From IMG/VR virus record IMGVR_UViG_3300009285_006822, positions 1 to 40,480 of that record: a DNA stretch of 40,480 bases. One strand, given 5' to 3'. Below are positions 16,835 through 24,778 of the stretch, piece after piece (position 1 is the stretch's first letter; each line of letters starts with the position of its first letter). This DNA comes from a virus. The position numbers were made by a program, and so were the translations under genes. Below the pieces are notes generated by a model. The model saw only the letters and a program-made list of their open reading frames with translations, had not been told where the DNA came from and ran no database searches.

Positions 16835-18367
16835 TTATATCTTGCTCCTTGACTTCAATGTAATAAGGTCTGATAACCTGACCATTATATCCTCAATGTC
16901 ATTCTCGCTTCTAAAGGATGCATTCTCTATGTTAACTATGACGCCGCTCGCGCTTCCGCTTTTCCCGACTGGAGTGAAAGCAAACCTTTCCGGGCCAGCC
17001 TCACCGGCGAGGAATAAGGTCGGACGGGAAACTATACCTGAACCACCTTCAGCCCAACCGCCGCCGCCGGTAGAAGGGATACCGATGTCGCGTATACTTC
17101 CCATGCGGCTGCCTGCGCCTATGATGCCATTGTCTATCGCCGCAGAACCGGCTCGCATCGCGCCTGTCAGGACTGCCCCTGTCGCCACAGCTCCTGCGAC
17201 CGCCGCAGATCCCACACCTGCCGCGCCGCCTAACGTGGCTATCGAGGCCAAGATAGCCGCAGGCATCCAAGCCGCAGCAATAACTCCTGCCTGGCTGATA
17301 GTCAAACTTGCTATTATATTGCTCAATGCCGCCGCTATCATCATCTGTATGCCGTATTGGATGACGAATTCAACGATGGAGGTAATCATTGAAATCCCGA
17401 ATTCCTTGAATGCCTCACCCGCTTTTTTAGTTCCCATGATAATAGATGTTAAAGCGTTTGTCATCCCTGCGGAGAACTTCTGTATCCCCATATTGACGAA
17501 ATCGAACATCGTTGACCACATAGTATGGTGGTATGATTTGAGGGTATTCAATAACTGCATCTTGGACTGGACGGTAGTCTGATAATCCATAAGGGATTTG
17601 TTATTCATCAGATTTTCCAGTTGCGCCATCTGCTGCATCAACTGCATCCTCGCCTGCGCGCTCTGGAAGGCGGCGACATCGCCTGAAGTCAGTATATTGT
17701 AATACTGCTGTGCCGACATCTGTCCGGACATGAACAGGAGATTTACCTTCTCCATGACATCAGCCATTTCCTTCATTTTCGCTCTTATGGCTTCTATGGC
17801 GATGACGAAAGTATTTAATTCTGTGGACTTCCTTATGAATTCATCCGTAGCGAGATTGGCTACTTCTATGGCGCGCCTGTATGCCTCAAGCGGGCCTTTG
17901 CTTATATTGGCGAAGAATTCCGCTATGAAAGTGAATAGTTTTATAAAACCCGCCATAGCGGCCATCAGGACATTTTTTATTATATTTATAAGAAAAGTCA
18001 CTCCTTCCAATGCCGGAGCAAGTGATGTTCCAAACATGACTGTTAATGATTTTACTGAAGAAGTGAATTTATTAAAAGAATTGCTGGCTTCCGTGCTGTA
18101 TTCGGCTGCGGTCTTTACCGCGCCGACGATAGCGGCGAAGGCAAGCGTTATTATGAACATCTCCCTGCGGAATTCCTTGAACTTCTTAGTGCTTTCCTTT
18201 AACCCGTCGCCTATGGTCTTGTGGGCTTTGTCGGATTCTTTGCCTAATTTCTTGTTGCTTTCCGCGACCCCATCAGTCTCTTCCTTCAGCCCGCCCATAG
18301 CTTTCTTGAGTTTAGCGGAGGCTTCATCGACGAGAGATAAGATAATCTTTAGTTCGCTGTCAGCCAT
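16835..18367 (-). CDS. tail tape measure protein
   Basis: 510 residues, short for the family, so a short tail is expected. N-terminal coiled coil (LSLVDEASAKLKKAMGGLKEE), several hydrophobic segments (FIITLAFAAIVGAV; MIAAALSNIIASL; GVIAAAWMPAAILASIATLGG), and a Gly/Ala-rich C-terminal part with WAEGGSGIVSRPTLFLAGEAGPE, a common tape measure ending. It follows the frameshifted chaperone pair by overlap. Several long plus-strand frames over it are shadows caused by its composition. Confidence 0.93.
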   Translation of the reverse strand: MADSELKIILSLVDEASAKLKKAMGGLKEETDGVAESNKKLGKESDKAHKTIGDGLKESTKKFKEFRREMFIITLAFAAIVGAVKTAAEYSTEASNSFNKFTSSVKSLTVMFGTSLAPALEGVTFLINIIKNVLMAAMAGFIKLFTFIAEFFANISKGPLEAYRRAIEVANLATDEFIRKSTELNTFVIAIEAIRAKMKEMADVMEKVNLLFMSGQMSAQQYYNILTSGDVAAFQSAQARMQLMQQMAQLENLMNNKSLMDYQTTVQSKMQLLNTLKSYHHTMWSTMFDFVNMGIQKFSAGMTNALTSIIMGTKKAGEAFKEFGISMITSIVEFVIQYGIQMMIAAALSNIIASLTISQAGVIAAAWMPAAILASIATLGGAAGVGSAAVAGAVATGAVLTGAMRAGSAAIDNGIIGAGSRMGSIRDIGIPSTGGGGWAEGGSGIVSRPTLFLAGEAGPERFAFTPVGKSGSASGVIVNIENASFRSENDIEDIMVRLSDLITLKSRSKI

Positions 18368-18662
18368 GCCTTTTTTCTTTCAGTTCATCCGCCTGCAACC
18401 TGTTCAGTTCTTTTTCTATCACTATCATCGCATCAAGGAACTTCTGGCTCTCGCCCAACCAGTTATTTCCGTTTGGGAGTATACTTTTTTTATAAAAGTT
18501 ATACGCCCTTAAATACTCCCATGTTACCGGAGTCACCAACTTAACGGGGCATCTGAAAAAAACATCATCGTCTAACCTGAAAGGCAAGATGCCTCTCTCC
18601 CCGCAACCTCTTTCACGCCTTAGGACATCATCGCAATCCTGGCAATCCAGACCTAACTGCAT
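18360..18662 (-). CDS. tail assembly chaperone, frameshift extension (gpT-like)
   Basis: The frame is open up to the slippery site at 18683-18690, so it can be read as a -1 extension of the upstream chaperone, adding LITAIQV before the ATG at 18662. That ATG has only a weak Shine-Dalgarno (CCAGG), supporting frameshifting. The N-terminal part has five cysteines (CQDC, RGCGERG, FRC), perhaps zinc-binding; the C-terminal part is helical. It ends inside the tape measure start. In other siphoviruses the fusion protein binds the tape measure during tail assembly. Confidence 0.8.
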   Translation of the reverse strand: MQLGLDCQDCDDVLRRERGCGERGILPFRLDDDVFFRCPVKLVTPVTWEYLRAYNFYKKSILPNGNNWLGESQKFLDAMIVIEKELNRLQADELKEKRHG

Positions 18663-18679
18663 GACCTGGATTGCCGTGA

Positions 18680-19030
18680 TCAGTTTTTTTGTTCTTCTTT
18701 CGACAGGCCGTTTATCTCAAGGACTTTCGCCGACAATTCGGTTATTGTCTTTAACGGTATCCTGCCTAAAATGGAAACCGGCACGACATCCATCTCCTGC
18801 CCGAAGATATTCTCTTTTGCCGTTGCATATTCAATGTTGAAGTTAGCCCATCCCTTGATGGTCAACTGGAGCAGTTTATAGGCCATGTCTATTTCCGAGC
18901 CGCTAACACCGGCAGAGAGTTTTCCGAGCATATCGCTTGAAAGCATCCCCAGCTTCCAAGTTGTCGGGTTCTCTGTATCACCCTTGCAGATATAATCCAC
19001 CGTCTCCGAAAGATTTATCCCGCTTATCAT
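18680..19030 (-). CDS. tail assembly chaperone (gpG-like)
   Basis: 116 residues, between tail tube and tape measure, with the small acidic-helical look of tail assembly chaperones. It ends GLSKEEQKN at a canonical slippery sequence. Most ribosomes would make this short form; a minority would make the fusion with the next frame. Sequence identity within this family is low, so the call rests on position, size and the slippery site. Confidence 0.8.
   Translation of the reverse strand: MISGINLSETVDYICKGDTENPTTWKLGMLSSDMLGKLSAGVSGSEIDMAYKLLQLTIKGWANFNIEYATAKENIFGQEMDVVPVSILGRIPLKTITELSAKVLEINGLSKEEQKN
18683..18690 (-). promoter_or_regulatory. -1 programmed ribosomal frameshift site (A AAA AAC)
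   Basis: On the minus strand the end of the first chaperone reads CAA AAA AAC TGA. The heptamer A AAA AAC is a classic X XXY YYZ site in the correct phase. Slipping back one base continues as CTG ATC ACG GCA, in frame with the 18,360-18,662 reading frame. The stop codon lies directly behind it. This mirrors lambda gpG/gpGT. Confidence 0.85.
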
Positions 19031-19039
19031 ATTTCCTCC

Positions 19040-19978
19040 TTATTGCGACAAGCCGAATTTGATCGTCAGCTCATCGTTCTGTGAATTGACATCACTTGAC
19101 ACAAGCGCCGCCTCGCAGTCATAGACGGTCTGCCCGTTATCATCCGCGTATTTCGGCTTTTCATACTCGAAATAGCCGCTAAATCGCACCTGCTGGCCCT
19201 GTGGCGCGCTTCCGGCATTGACCCCGAAGGTATCCACTACCGCGCCGTCCCAATCGCCCCAGAACGGGTTTGAGGACTCAACAACCGCGTCCGCGCGGAA
19301 AGTCATCTTCGGTTTTCTGCCGGTGATATTAAATGATTTTACCCCGAACGTGGCGTTTAAATCATCCCTGCGGATGACATCATTGGCCAAGTCTATGTCC
19401 ATCTTTGAGCATACCGGCGAGAAACCCGCTATCTGGAAAGATGAATTATAGACGATGGGCGGCTTTGAAGTATCCACTCCCGCCAGATCAGGCGTTGTGA
19501 CAGCCGTTACCGCCGCATAGATGCCCTTGAAATCCCACTCGGCTATGCCGTATTTACCGGCCTCGAATGAGAATTTAACATTTCCGCGCGCGCCGAGGAT
19601 AGAGTGCTTATTGCCATCCTTGTAGAGAACCAAAGATGTGGACTTCATCGCGTCCTCGACCGACTGCAAAGAGTAAGTTATTTCAGCCGTGTTCGCGTGC
19701 GCGCCTGTGGCGAATCCACAGCCGACCAAGAGCGAGTGCATCTCTGGGTTTGAACCGGCGGCATTGCCCCTTATCTCGGTTTTGAAGGTCACCTCTATCT
19801 CGCGCATGCCTATGACATGCGGAATGGGAGAGAGGCTATCGCGGACAATATCGCGCTTTAATATCTCACCTTTTACGTCCAAGTCCACATCCCATCCTAA
19901 GATATGGTATGTTCCCACAGCCACCGTCCCGTAGGTAGCTTCATTTCCTACCGCGATCACCGTCCGCCTGGTCAACAT
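19040..19978 (-). CDS. tail tube protein
   Basis: 312 residues. MLTRRTVIAVGNEATYGTVAVGTYHILG is the typical start of the Phage_tube_2-type tail tube family; REIEVTFKTEIRGN is the next conserved block. The protein is beta-rich with many Gly/Thr. It is the major tail component polymerised along the tape measure, directly upstream of the chaperones. Confidence 0.88.
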   Translation of the reverse strand: MLTRRTVIAVGNEATYGTVAVGTYHILGWDVDLDVKGEILKRDIVRDSLSPIPHVIGMREIEVTFKTEIRGNAAGSNPEMHSLLVGCGFATGAHANTAEITYSLQSVEDAMKSTSLVLYKDGNKHSILGARGNVKFSFEAGKYGIAEWDFKGIYAAVTAVTTPDLAGVDTSKPPIVYNSSFQIAGFSPVCSKMDIDLANDVIRRDDLNATFGVKSFNITGRKPKMTFRADAVVESSNPFWGDWDGAVVDTFGVNAGSAPQGQQVRFSGYFEYEKPKYADDNGQTVYDCEAALVSSDVNSQNDELTIKFGLSQ

Positions 19979-20038
19979 CTTTCATCCCTCCCTTTTAGTT
20001 TACTTGTTATTCAAACCCATTTGTGTTACCATATATCT

Positions 20039-20530
20039 ATGGTTATGATTGCCCGCAAATGCGAAATCTGTAATAAATCTTTTAAAGTTTATCCAGCCGT
20101 TGTAACAATTGGCGGCGGAAAATTTTGTAGTCGTAAATGTTTCTCTAAACATTGCCATTTGTATCATCGAGGTGCAGGCAATAATAGATTTGGTAAACAT
20201 CAATCTGAAAAACAAAAAAGAATAGTGCATGCGATACATTTTAAAGGGGGAAGAACTAAAACAACTACGGGATATATTTGGGTTCTTCAATCTGATCATC
20301 CATTTGCTAATCATGGTTATGTCTCTGAGCATCGTCTTATAATAGAGAAGTATCTTGGGCGTTACCTCAAATCCAAAGAAACTGTTCATCATCTTGGAAA
20401 AAGAGACGATAATCGTTTGAATATGTTGATACTTTTTACTTCTCATTCTGCTCATATTCGTTTTCATAAGAACCCTTTAAATGTAAAGCCCGAAGAAATA
20501 ATATTTAATGGTCAGGCTCACTCAAACTGA
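20039..20530 (+). CDS. HNH homing-type endonuclease with N-terminal zinc finger
   Basis: 163 residues from the ATG at 20039 (or 156 from 20045). N-terminal zinc finger CEIC-KSF ... FCSRKCF, then the HNH core: GYVSEHRLIIEKYLGR, ETVHHLGKRDDNRLNMLIL, ending with FTSHSAHIRFHK. It is on the plus strand inside the minus-strand tail operon, between tail tube and a small tail gene, and A/T-richer than both. Its last 13 bases overlap the convergent stop of the next gene. This layout fits a free-standing homing endonuclease. Confidence 0.9.
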   Translation: MVMIARKCEICNKSFKVYPAVVTIGGGKFCSRKCFSKHCHLYHRGAGNNRFGKHQSEKQKRIVHAIHFKGGRTKTTTGYIWVLQSDHPFANHGYVSEHRLIIEKYLGRYLKSKETVHHLGKRDDNRLNMLILFTSHSAHIRFHKNPLNVKPEEIIFNGQAHSN

Positions 20531-20829
20531 TCAAAAACCGTTAGTTTCACAGTCTCACCCAACCACGTCCCATCCGCTCCGGCTGCATACGCCTGGAATT
20601 CCCACTCACCGGCGATGCCGAAATCTGTATATGCCAATGTCCTGCTGACATAATAAGTGCCCGTTAACTTCGCGAGGTCGCTGTAACTGTCGAATAATGT
20701 CGAAACGAAAGTCCCTGTAACTCCTGTTGGGTCTTTCCATTTGATATGATAAGCCGCCGCAGTGCCTATATTTATCCCGCAGTCAAGCCGGAGATAACTG
20801 CCGGTTTCGTTCTTATAATGTTTGCTCAT
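20518..20829 (-). CDS. small beta-rich virion protein (hypothetical)
   Basis: 103 residues, MSKHYKNETGSYLRLDCGINI then IKWKDPTGVTGTFVSTLF, reminding of small BppU/Ig-like tail proteins. No membrane helix or signal. Position between the pilin-like membrane protein and tail tube suggests a minor tail role. Family not recognised with certainty. Confidence 0.65.
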   Translation of the reverse strand: MSKHYKNETGSYLRLDCGINIGTAAAYHIKWKDPTGVTGTFVSTLFDSYSDLAKLTGTYYVSRTLAYTDFGIAGEWEFQAYAAGADGTWLGETVKLTVFDQFE

Positions 20830-20837
20830 TTATCCCC

Positions 20838-21407
20838 CTACCCTGTCGGTTGAACTATCGCCGAAGTCTGGATGTCCCCTGATTTTACCAGGTTAGCCTT
20901 TGTCGCCAATACCGCCAATTTCGCGCTCTTGTCCATCTTTTTGGACAGATTATTCTGAAGTTTAGCGATATCTTCCGCCGCCAATTCCTTCTTGGCTTCC
21001 TCAATTCCGTTGACTAACTGGGTAAAGTTATTCTTCATATCCCAGAATCTCTTGAATAACCATACTCCGAAAGAAGGAAACGCTATGGCAAGAAAACCAA
21101 GCAATATGGCATATTTCTTTACCGTATCCCAGATCGTTGGCTTGGGGGCCGTGCTGATATAATTCATATCGTCGACTTCCAGTTTATACGGCGTCGGTGC
21201 GGGAAGATATTGCCCCTTCTCGTTCTGGTAGAAAGTCTGATACTGCTGCCTGACCTTGTGCGTCGCCTTCTGCTGGTTCTTATCGCCGCCGGATGTCAGT
21301 GTCCCCAAAGATTTCACAAGAGGAGGGCCTGCGAATAATGCGATAGCGCCGGTTATCGCCAGTATCATTACTATCTCTATGCCGGTGAACGCTCTCCTGT
21401 TCTTCAT
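20838..21407 (-). CDS. membrane protein with pilin-like N-terminus, hypothetical
   Basis: 189 residues. The N-terminus RRAFTGIEIVMILAITGAIALFAGP resembles a type IV prepilin segment: FTxIE with a Glu at the place of Glu5 and a following hydrophobic helix, but Ala instead of the usual Gly before F. A second helix lies at about residues 95-115 (AILLGFLAIAFPSFGVWLF) and the tail end is a charged coiled coil. Could be a lysis or entry-related membrane protein. Function unknown. Confidence 0.6.
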   Translation of the reverse strand: MKNRRAFTGIEIVMILAITGAIALFAGPPLVKSLGTLTSGGDKNQQKATHKVRQQYQTFYQNEKGQYLPAPTPYKLEVDDMNYISTAPKPTIWDTVKKYAILLGFLAIAFPSFGVWLFKRFWDMKNNFTQLVNGIEEAKKELAAEDIAKLQNNLSKKMDKSAKLAVLATKANLVKSGDIQTSAIVQPTG

Positions 21408-21422
21408 ATCAGCCCCCTTTAT

Positions 21423-21647
21423 TTACCAGTCTATCTCGAAATGATGAAAAGGCAGCGGTGTTACTTTCATAAAATCCTTTATCTGCTTTTTTATCTCATC
21501 CGTAAATGTCTCTGTCTTATGGTATGTTCCCTTGTATTCCGCGCCCAGGAGTTCCTTCTTCTCCCAGTTGACCTTAATCCGTAAATCGGAATTATAGGGG
21601 ACTAATACCCACTCATCCTCCGGTGAAAAACCAGTTTCATTGCTCAT
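21423..21647 (-). CDS. small hypothetical protein
   Basis: 74 residues, start close to the stop of the next-upstream gene. Mixed alpha/beta, acidic and aromatic. No motif or membrane segment recognised. Located in the small-gene cluster between large virion protein and tail tube. Confidence 0.6.
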   Translation of the reverse strand: MSNETGFSPEDEWVLVPYNSDLRIKVNWEKKELLGAEYKGTYHKTETFTDEIKKQIKDFMKVTPLPFHHFEIDW

Positions 21648-21655
21648 CTATAACC

Positions 21656-21886
21656 TCATTTCTTTAATATCACCGTAATTAAAATGCCGCATAAGGTAGT
21701 CAACGCCGTTATTATCCACGATACCACCCAAGAAGGCCGACGGGACGACATCTTCTCCTTTATTTCGTCCAATTTTGTGTAGATTGATTTTAAGTGGTTC
21801 GACCGTATGTCCTCCATAAACGCCTCGAAATGCTCTTTCGATTCCAAGAGTATTCCGATTTTTTCTTCTTTTACACAAGGTTCCAT
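21656..21886 (-). CDS. small protein with coiled coil and C-terminal membrane helix (XhlA/holin-like)
   Basis: 76 residues. About 45 residues of charged coiled coil (AFMEDIRSNHLKSIYTKLDEIKEKM) precede one C-terminal helix (VVSWIITALTTLCGILITVIL) and a KK end. This layout resembles haemolysin XhlA-type phage lysis proteins. A second overlapping frame (21648-21878) is a shadow. No endolysin lies nearby, so lysis role is only an inference. Confidence 0.72.
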   Translation of the reverse strand: MEPCVKEEKIGILLESKEHFEAFMEDIRSNHLKSIYTKLDEIKEKMSSRRPSWVVSWIITALTTLCGILITVILKK

Positions 21887-21894
21887 CTTTTCCT

Positions 21895-22038
21895 CTATTT
21901 GAATATGCTGTCTTTGACCGACTTAATCCAATCGGCGATAGCCTTCAAGAACTCCATAACCCTTTTTGTCGCTTCTTTATGGTTATAGGCGAGGATCAAC
22001 GCTATAATTACCACAAGGGAAATAAGTGCTATTTTCAT
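21895..22038 (-). CDS. small single-helix membrane protein
   Basis: 47 residues, ATG (minus strand) at 22038 after TTAGGAGG. Starts MKIALISLVVIIALILAYN, one N-terminal membrane helix, then KEATKRVMEFLKAIADWIKSVK. With the neighbouring coiled-coil membrane protein it may form a lysis pair. Not recognised further. Confidence 0.65.
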   Translation of the reverse strand: MKIALISLVVIIALILAYNHKEATKRVMEFLKAIADWIKSVKDSIFK

Positions 22039-22048
22039 CTGACACCTC

Positions 22049-23605
22049 CTAATGTATGGGGCTTTCGCCTTTTATTACCTGCTCAATCCGTGATTTCTTG
22101 GTTATCGTCTTATCCATTCCCGATAATTCCATTATTATCTTCTCCATCTTTGAGCGTCTGACAATCAACTGGCTCATCTGCGATTGCCTTGTGATGATCT
22201 GTTCTATCGCGGAGGCAAGCCGGATAACATCGGCAATTCCGGTTGCGATGCCCGATACCGTTATCGTCGGGGCATAAAGAAGCAATCTCTCCTGCAATAC
22301 GGATAAAGCGAGTGCGATATCGGTTTTGACGCTCGGCGACTGCGTGATAATCCTGTTTGATAATATGCCTGCGCTTATGAGTGCGTCTATCCTGACCGAA
22401 GGCGATAAGGATAAAATCCTATTGGATAAAGTGCTTATTGTAATGACCGCGTCAATCTTTATCGAAGGCGAAAGTAATGTTACCTTTGAAGTGATTACCC
22501 CCGCTGATATTACCGCATCAATCTTTATCGTCGGAGATTGGACGATAATCCTGTTAGTGATGACAGAAGGCGTTATCACGACATCGCCCGTTACTGATAT
22601 TGTCGGCGCCAACGGCATAACGCGGCTTGACAGGGCATTAACGCTTGCGATATTATCTATCTTTACGGATGGGGCAAGCGGAACGACTCTTGATGAAATG
22701 GCATTTAAGGACACGATACAATCGGTCCTTATCGTCGGAGATTGCGGGACTATCCTTGCGGATAAGGCATTCGGCGTTACGATGACATCGATTGCGCCGG
22801 TAGCGGGGGTAAAATATATTACCCTTTTATAGGGCTGTATGAATTGATAAGGGTTGGAAGAAAAATATCTAACTTCAGATGGGGTCAAGACCCTTTTCCA
22901 TAGCATAACAGTTGCAATCCCACCAGGAAAATCCCTTATGCCAGGGGTCGCGTTATTCCCGATATGCCAAATGCCGGTTGCGTCCGCATTTTCAGCCCCG
23001 ACTCCATTTGTGGTAGTTTGGTATGTAGTTTCCAAACCATTGATATAGATATGGATACCAGTTGCCGTAGCACTTCCATCCCAGGTTACGAGAACTAGGT
23101 GCTGAACATTCTGCGTAAGAGTATTATCGGCGGAGCGTCTTAACAAATCAGTTGTCGCGTAGTCTTTCTGGAAGAGCAGACAATTATCAAGTCCGGCTTG
23201 GTTCTGAAATTCAAAAATCGTAAACCCCGTCCCGCCTTTTCCAAGTATACGACCTTCAGCGTTTGCATCTCCGCCAGGGGTGGCATTTGGCTTTATCACC
23301 GCAAAGATGGTCAGGGGCCCGCCTTCGCACAGCAAGACGCTCTCGGCCACGGTGGGAATGTCGTCGTCAACGTTATCAAAAAATAAACACATACCCGCCC
23401 GACTTGGTTTCCATAGGGGAGCGCTTACTCCTGAAAATCTACCAGTATGCCCACGTGCTATATCTTTGATTATGCCACCAGCCCGCTCATTCATCAGCCA
23501 ACAGGCGACAAGTTTTTGGGAAAGCGGATGCCCCCAATCTATCGTGGAGCCGACAGGCGGTTTGTTTAACCACGTCTTCCTATGCGGTATTATTATGTTC
23601 GCCAT
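22049..23605 (-). CDS. large virion protein: LamG-like domain plus tandem 22-residue repeats
   Basis: 518 residues. The first ~260 residues look like a concanavalin A/LamG-type jelly roll (VACWLMNERAGG, FSGVSAPLW, PLTIFAVIKPN, IHIYINGLE, DATGIWHIGNNATPG, FPGGIATVMLWKRVLTPSEV). Then about eight 22-residue repeats (residues ~280-455) and a charged C-terminal helix with a shorter repeating S-x-M pattern. Phage proteins of this sort are usually on the tail or capsid and bind carbohydrate. Exact location in the virion unknown. Confidence 0.75.
   Translation of the reverse strand: MANIIIPHRKTWLNKPPVGSTIDWGHPLSQKLVACWLMNERAGGIIKDIARGHTGRFSGVSAPLWKPSRAGMCLFFDNVDDDIPTVAESVLLCEGGPLTIFAVIKPNATPGGDANAEGRILGKGGTGFTIFEFQNQAGLDNCLLFQKDYATTDLLRRSADNTLTQNVQHLVLVTWDGSATATGIHIYINGLETTYQTTTNGVGAENADATGIWHIGNNATPGIRDFPGGIATVMLWKRVLTPSEVRYFSSNPYQFIQPYKRVIYFTPATGAIDVIVTPNALSARIVPQSPTIRTDCIVSLNAISSRVVPLAPSVKIDNIASVNALSSRVMPLAPTISVTGDVVITPSVITNRIIVQSPTIKIDAVISAGVITSKVTLLSPSIKIDAVITISTLSNRILSLSPSVRIDALISAGILSNRIITQSPSVKTDIALALSVLQERLLLYAPTITVSGIATGIADVIRLASAIEQIITRQSQMSQLIVRRSKMEKIIMELSGMDKTITKKSRIEQVIKGESPIH
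22245..22770 (-). repeat. eight tandem repeats of 22 codons
   Basis: Within the 22,049-23,605 gene. Each unit has the core N/S-x-(I/L)-S-x-R-(I/V)-x4-(S/A)-P-(S/T)-(I/V), e.g. NALSARIVPQSPTI, NAISSRVVPLAPSV, STLSNRILSLSPSV. The repeats follow directly one after another, with DNA less conserved than protein. They probably form a rod or beta-solenoid spacer. Confidence 0.8.
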
Positions 23606-23606
23606 A

Positions 23607-24074
23607 TTAGGTCGTGTAGAATACTCCTCTTACGTATTTGATGAAATTCGCTTCCGTCCCGTTTAACGCGGCGTTCGTTTGGTTCTCGACGACAATCCCC
23701 CATAACGGCGGGATGTTGCCGCCAAAAAACGAGGCGACAGAGCCGATTGACGCCTCATAGACAGTCCCGAATATCCCATACATAGGTATTACATACGGCC
23801 CCTTTAGCCCGTGATAAGTTCCCAAGAAAACCGCCGCATCAGCGCCGGTGCAGGGGTCATCGTAATTTGTGGCATCGACCGAGCCGTAGAACCAGACATA
23901 GCACGCCTTATCGCCCGCCAAAGTCCCCGAAGCGATAGGGGCAATATTCAACTGCACCATAAAATCATCATATATGGTCGTCCTGTTGTCTATCGCTATT
24001 GACTGCCTTGCGCTGTTATTAGCAAGGGCCGCCAGAGTCAACGCAAATGAACTTGCCGCAACATAGCCCTGCAT
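23607..24074 (-). CDS. hypothetical virion protein
   Basis: 155 residues starting MQGYVAASSFALTLAALANNSARQSIAI, with a pattern (FMVQLNIAPIASGTLAGDKACYVWFYGS; VYEASIGSVASFFGGNIPPLWGIVVENQT) common to small structural proteins of siphoviruses. Beta-rich. Lies in the structural gene block; specific role not known. Confidence 0.65.
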   Translation of the reverse strand: MQGYVAASSFALTLAALANNSARQSIAIDNRTTIYDDFMVQLNIAPIASGTLAGDKACYVWFYGSVDATNYDDPCTGADAAVFLGTYHGLKGPYVIPMYGIFGTVYEASIGSVASFFGGNIPPLWGIVVENQTNAALNGTEANFIKYVRGVFYTT

Positions 24075-24075
24075 A

Positions 24076-24321
24076 TCAAACTCCTATCTTTTTTGCTTCA
24101 GTAATATCTTTTTCTTCTATGATATTTGGGGTATCCGCTATGCCCGCTAAAATTACGTTAATCCGCGCAGTCTGGATGTCCTCGACAACCCTCGTCTTTA
24201 TGACGGGATTATTGAGCAAGTCCATAATCTCCTTGTCGGACTTTCCGGCATAGCCCACTCCTGTCGGGTCTTTATCAATCTCTTCTTTAATCTTGGCGTT
24301 AATAATTTCTTTTAGTCCCAT
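24076..24321 (-). CDS. small hypothetical protein
   Basis: 81 residues, MGLKEIINAKIKEEIDKDPTG, helical and charged. No motif recognised. Stop and start of neighbours are adjacent, so it is co-transcribed with the virion genes. Confidence 0.6.
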   Translation of the reverse strand: MGLKEIINAKIKEEIDKDPTGVGYAGKSDKEIMDLLNNPVIKTRVVEDIQTARINVILAGIADTPNIIEEKDITEAKKIGV

Positions 24322-24332
24322 ATATCACCTCG

Positions 24333-24764
24333 TTAAGTCGTGTTCAATATTCCAGCCGCGTTCCACTGTATCGTAAATGTCCCAGCCGTGACGGATTTAT
24401 CCGCCGCAAAGTCGAACCAACAAATCAAGGGGTCGGAGGCCATACCCAAACCCGATGAGCCGTAGAGAATAGCCCCGCGCGCGATGAATGTCGCAGAGTC
24501 CCAGGCGATATTACTGCCCTTTAACTGTCCCCTATCGCCTGTGTCATCCTGGACTATATGCGGAGAAGATAGGGCTTTTCCACCGGCGGTATAACCCGAA
24601 CCTGATACCTCATAGACGCGGGGAGTCGTCCCATATAAGTCGGTATCTATATTCGGCGAATAACTGTTATTGATTAACGCCACCCAGATAGGTAATGTCG
24701 TCGGTAATGGATAACTGCCATTCAGCATTCCTGCCTTAAATTTATTGAATACGAGGTCTGCCAC
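24333..24764 (-). CDS. hypothetical virion-associated protein
   Basis: 143 residues; MADLVFNKFKAGMLNGSYPLPTTLPIWVALINN and IWVALINNSYSPNIDTDLYGT is a pattern I recognise from phage head/tail gene blocks, without a known function. Contains a Ser/Gly-rich middle and CWFDFAADKSVTAGTFTIQWNAAG near the end. Possibly decoration or tail-related. Confidence 0.7.
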   Translation of the reverse strand: MADLVFNKFKAGMLNGSYPLPTTLPIWVALINNSYSPNIDTDLYGTTPRVYEVSGSGYTAGGKALSSPHIVQDDTGDRGQLKGSNIAWDSATFIARGAILYGSSGLGMASDPLICWFDFAADKSVTAGTFTIQWNAAGILNTT

Positions 24765-24778
24765 TTTTCACTCCTTTG

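Noticed and set aside
16548-17582. 344-codon plus-strand frame
   Set aside because: Antisense to the tape measure gene; composition-driven, low-complexity protein with no domain.
17730-18512. 260-codon plus-strand frame
   Set aside because: Also antisense to the tape measure and chaperone; no start signal or domain.
22326-22832. 168-codon plus-strand frame
   Set aside because: Antisense reading of the 22-codon repeats, which keeps the frame open by periodicity.
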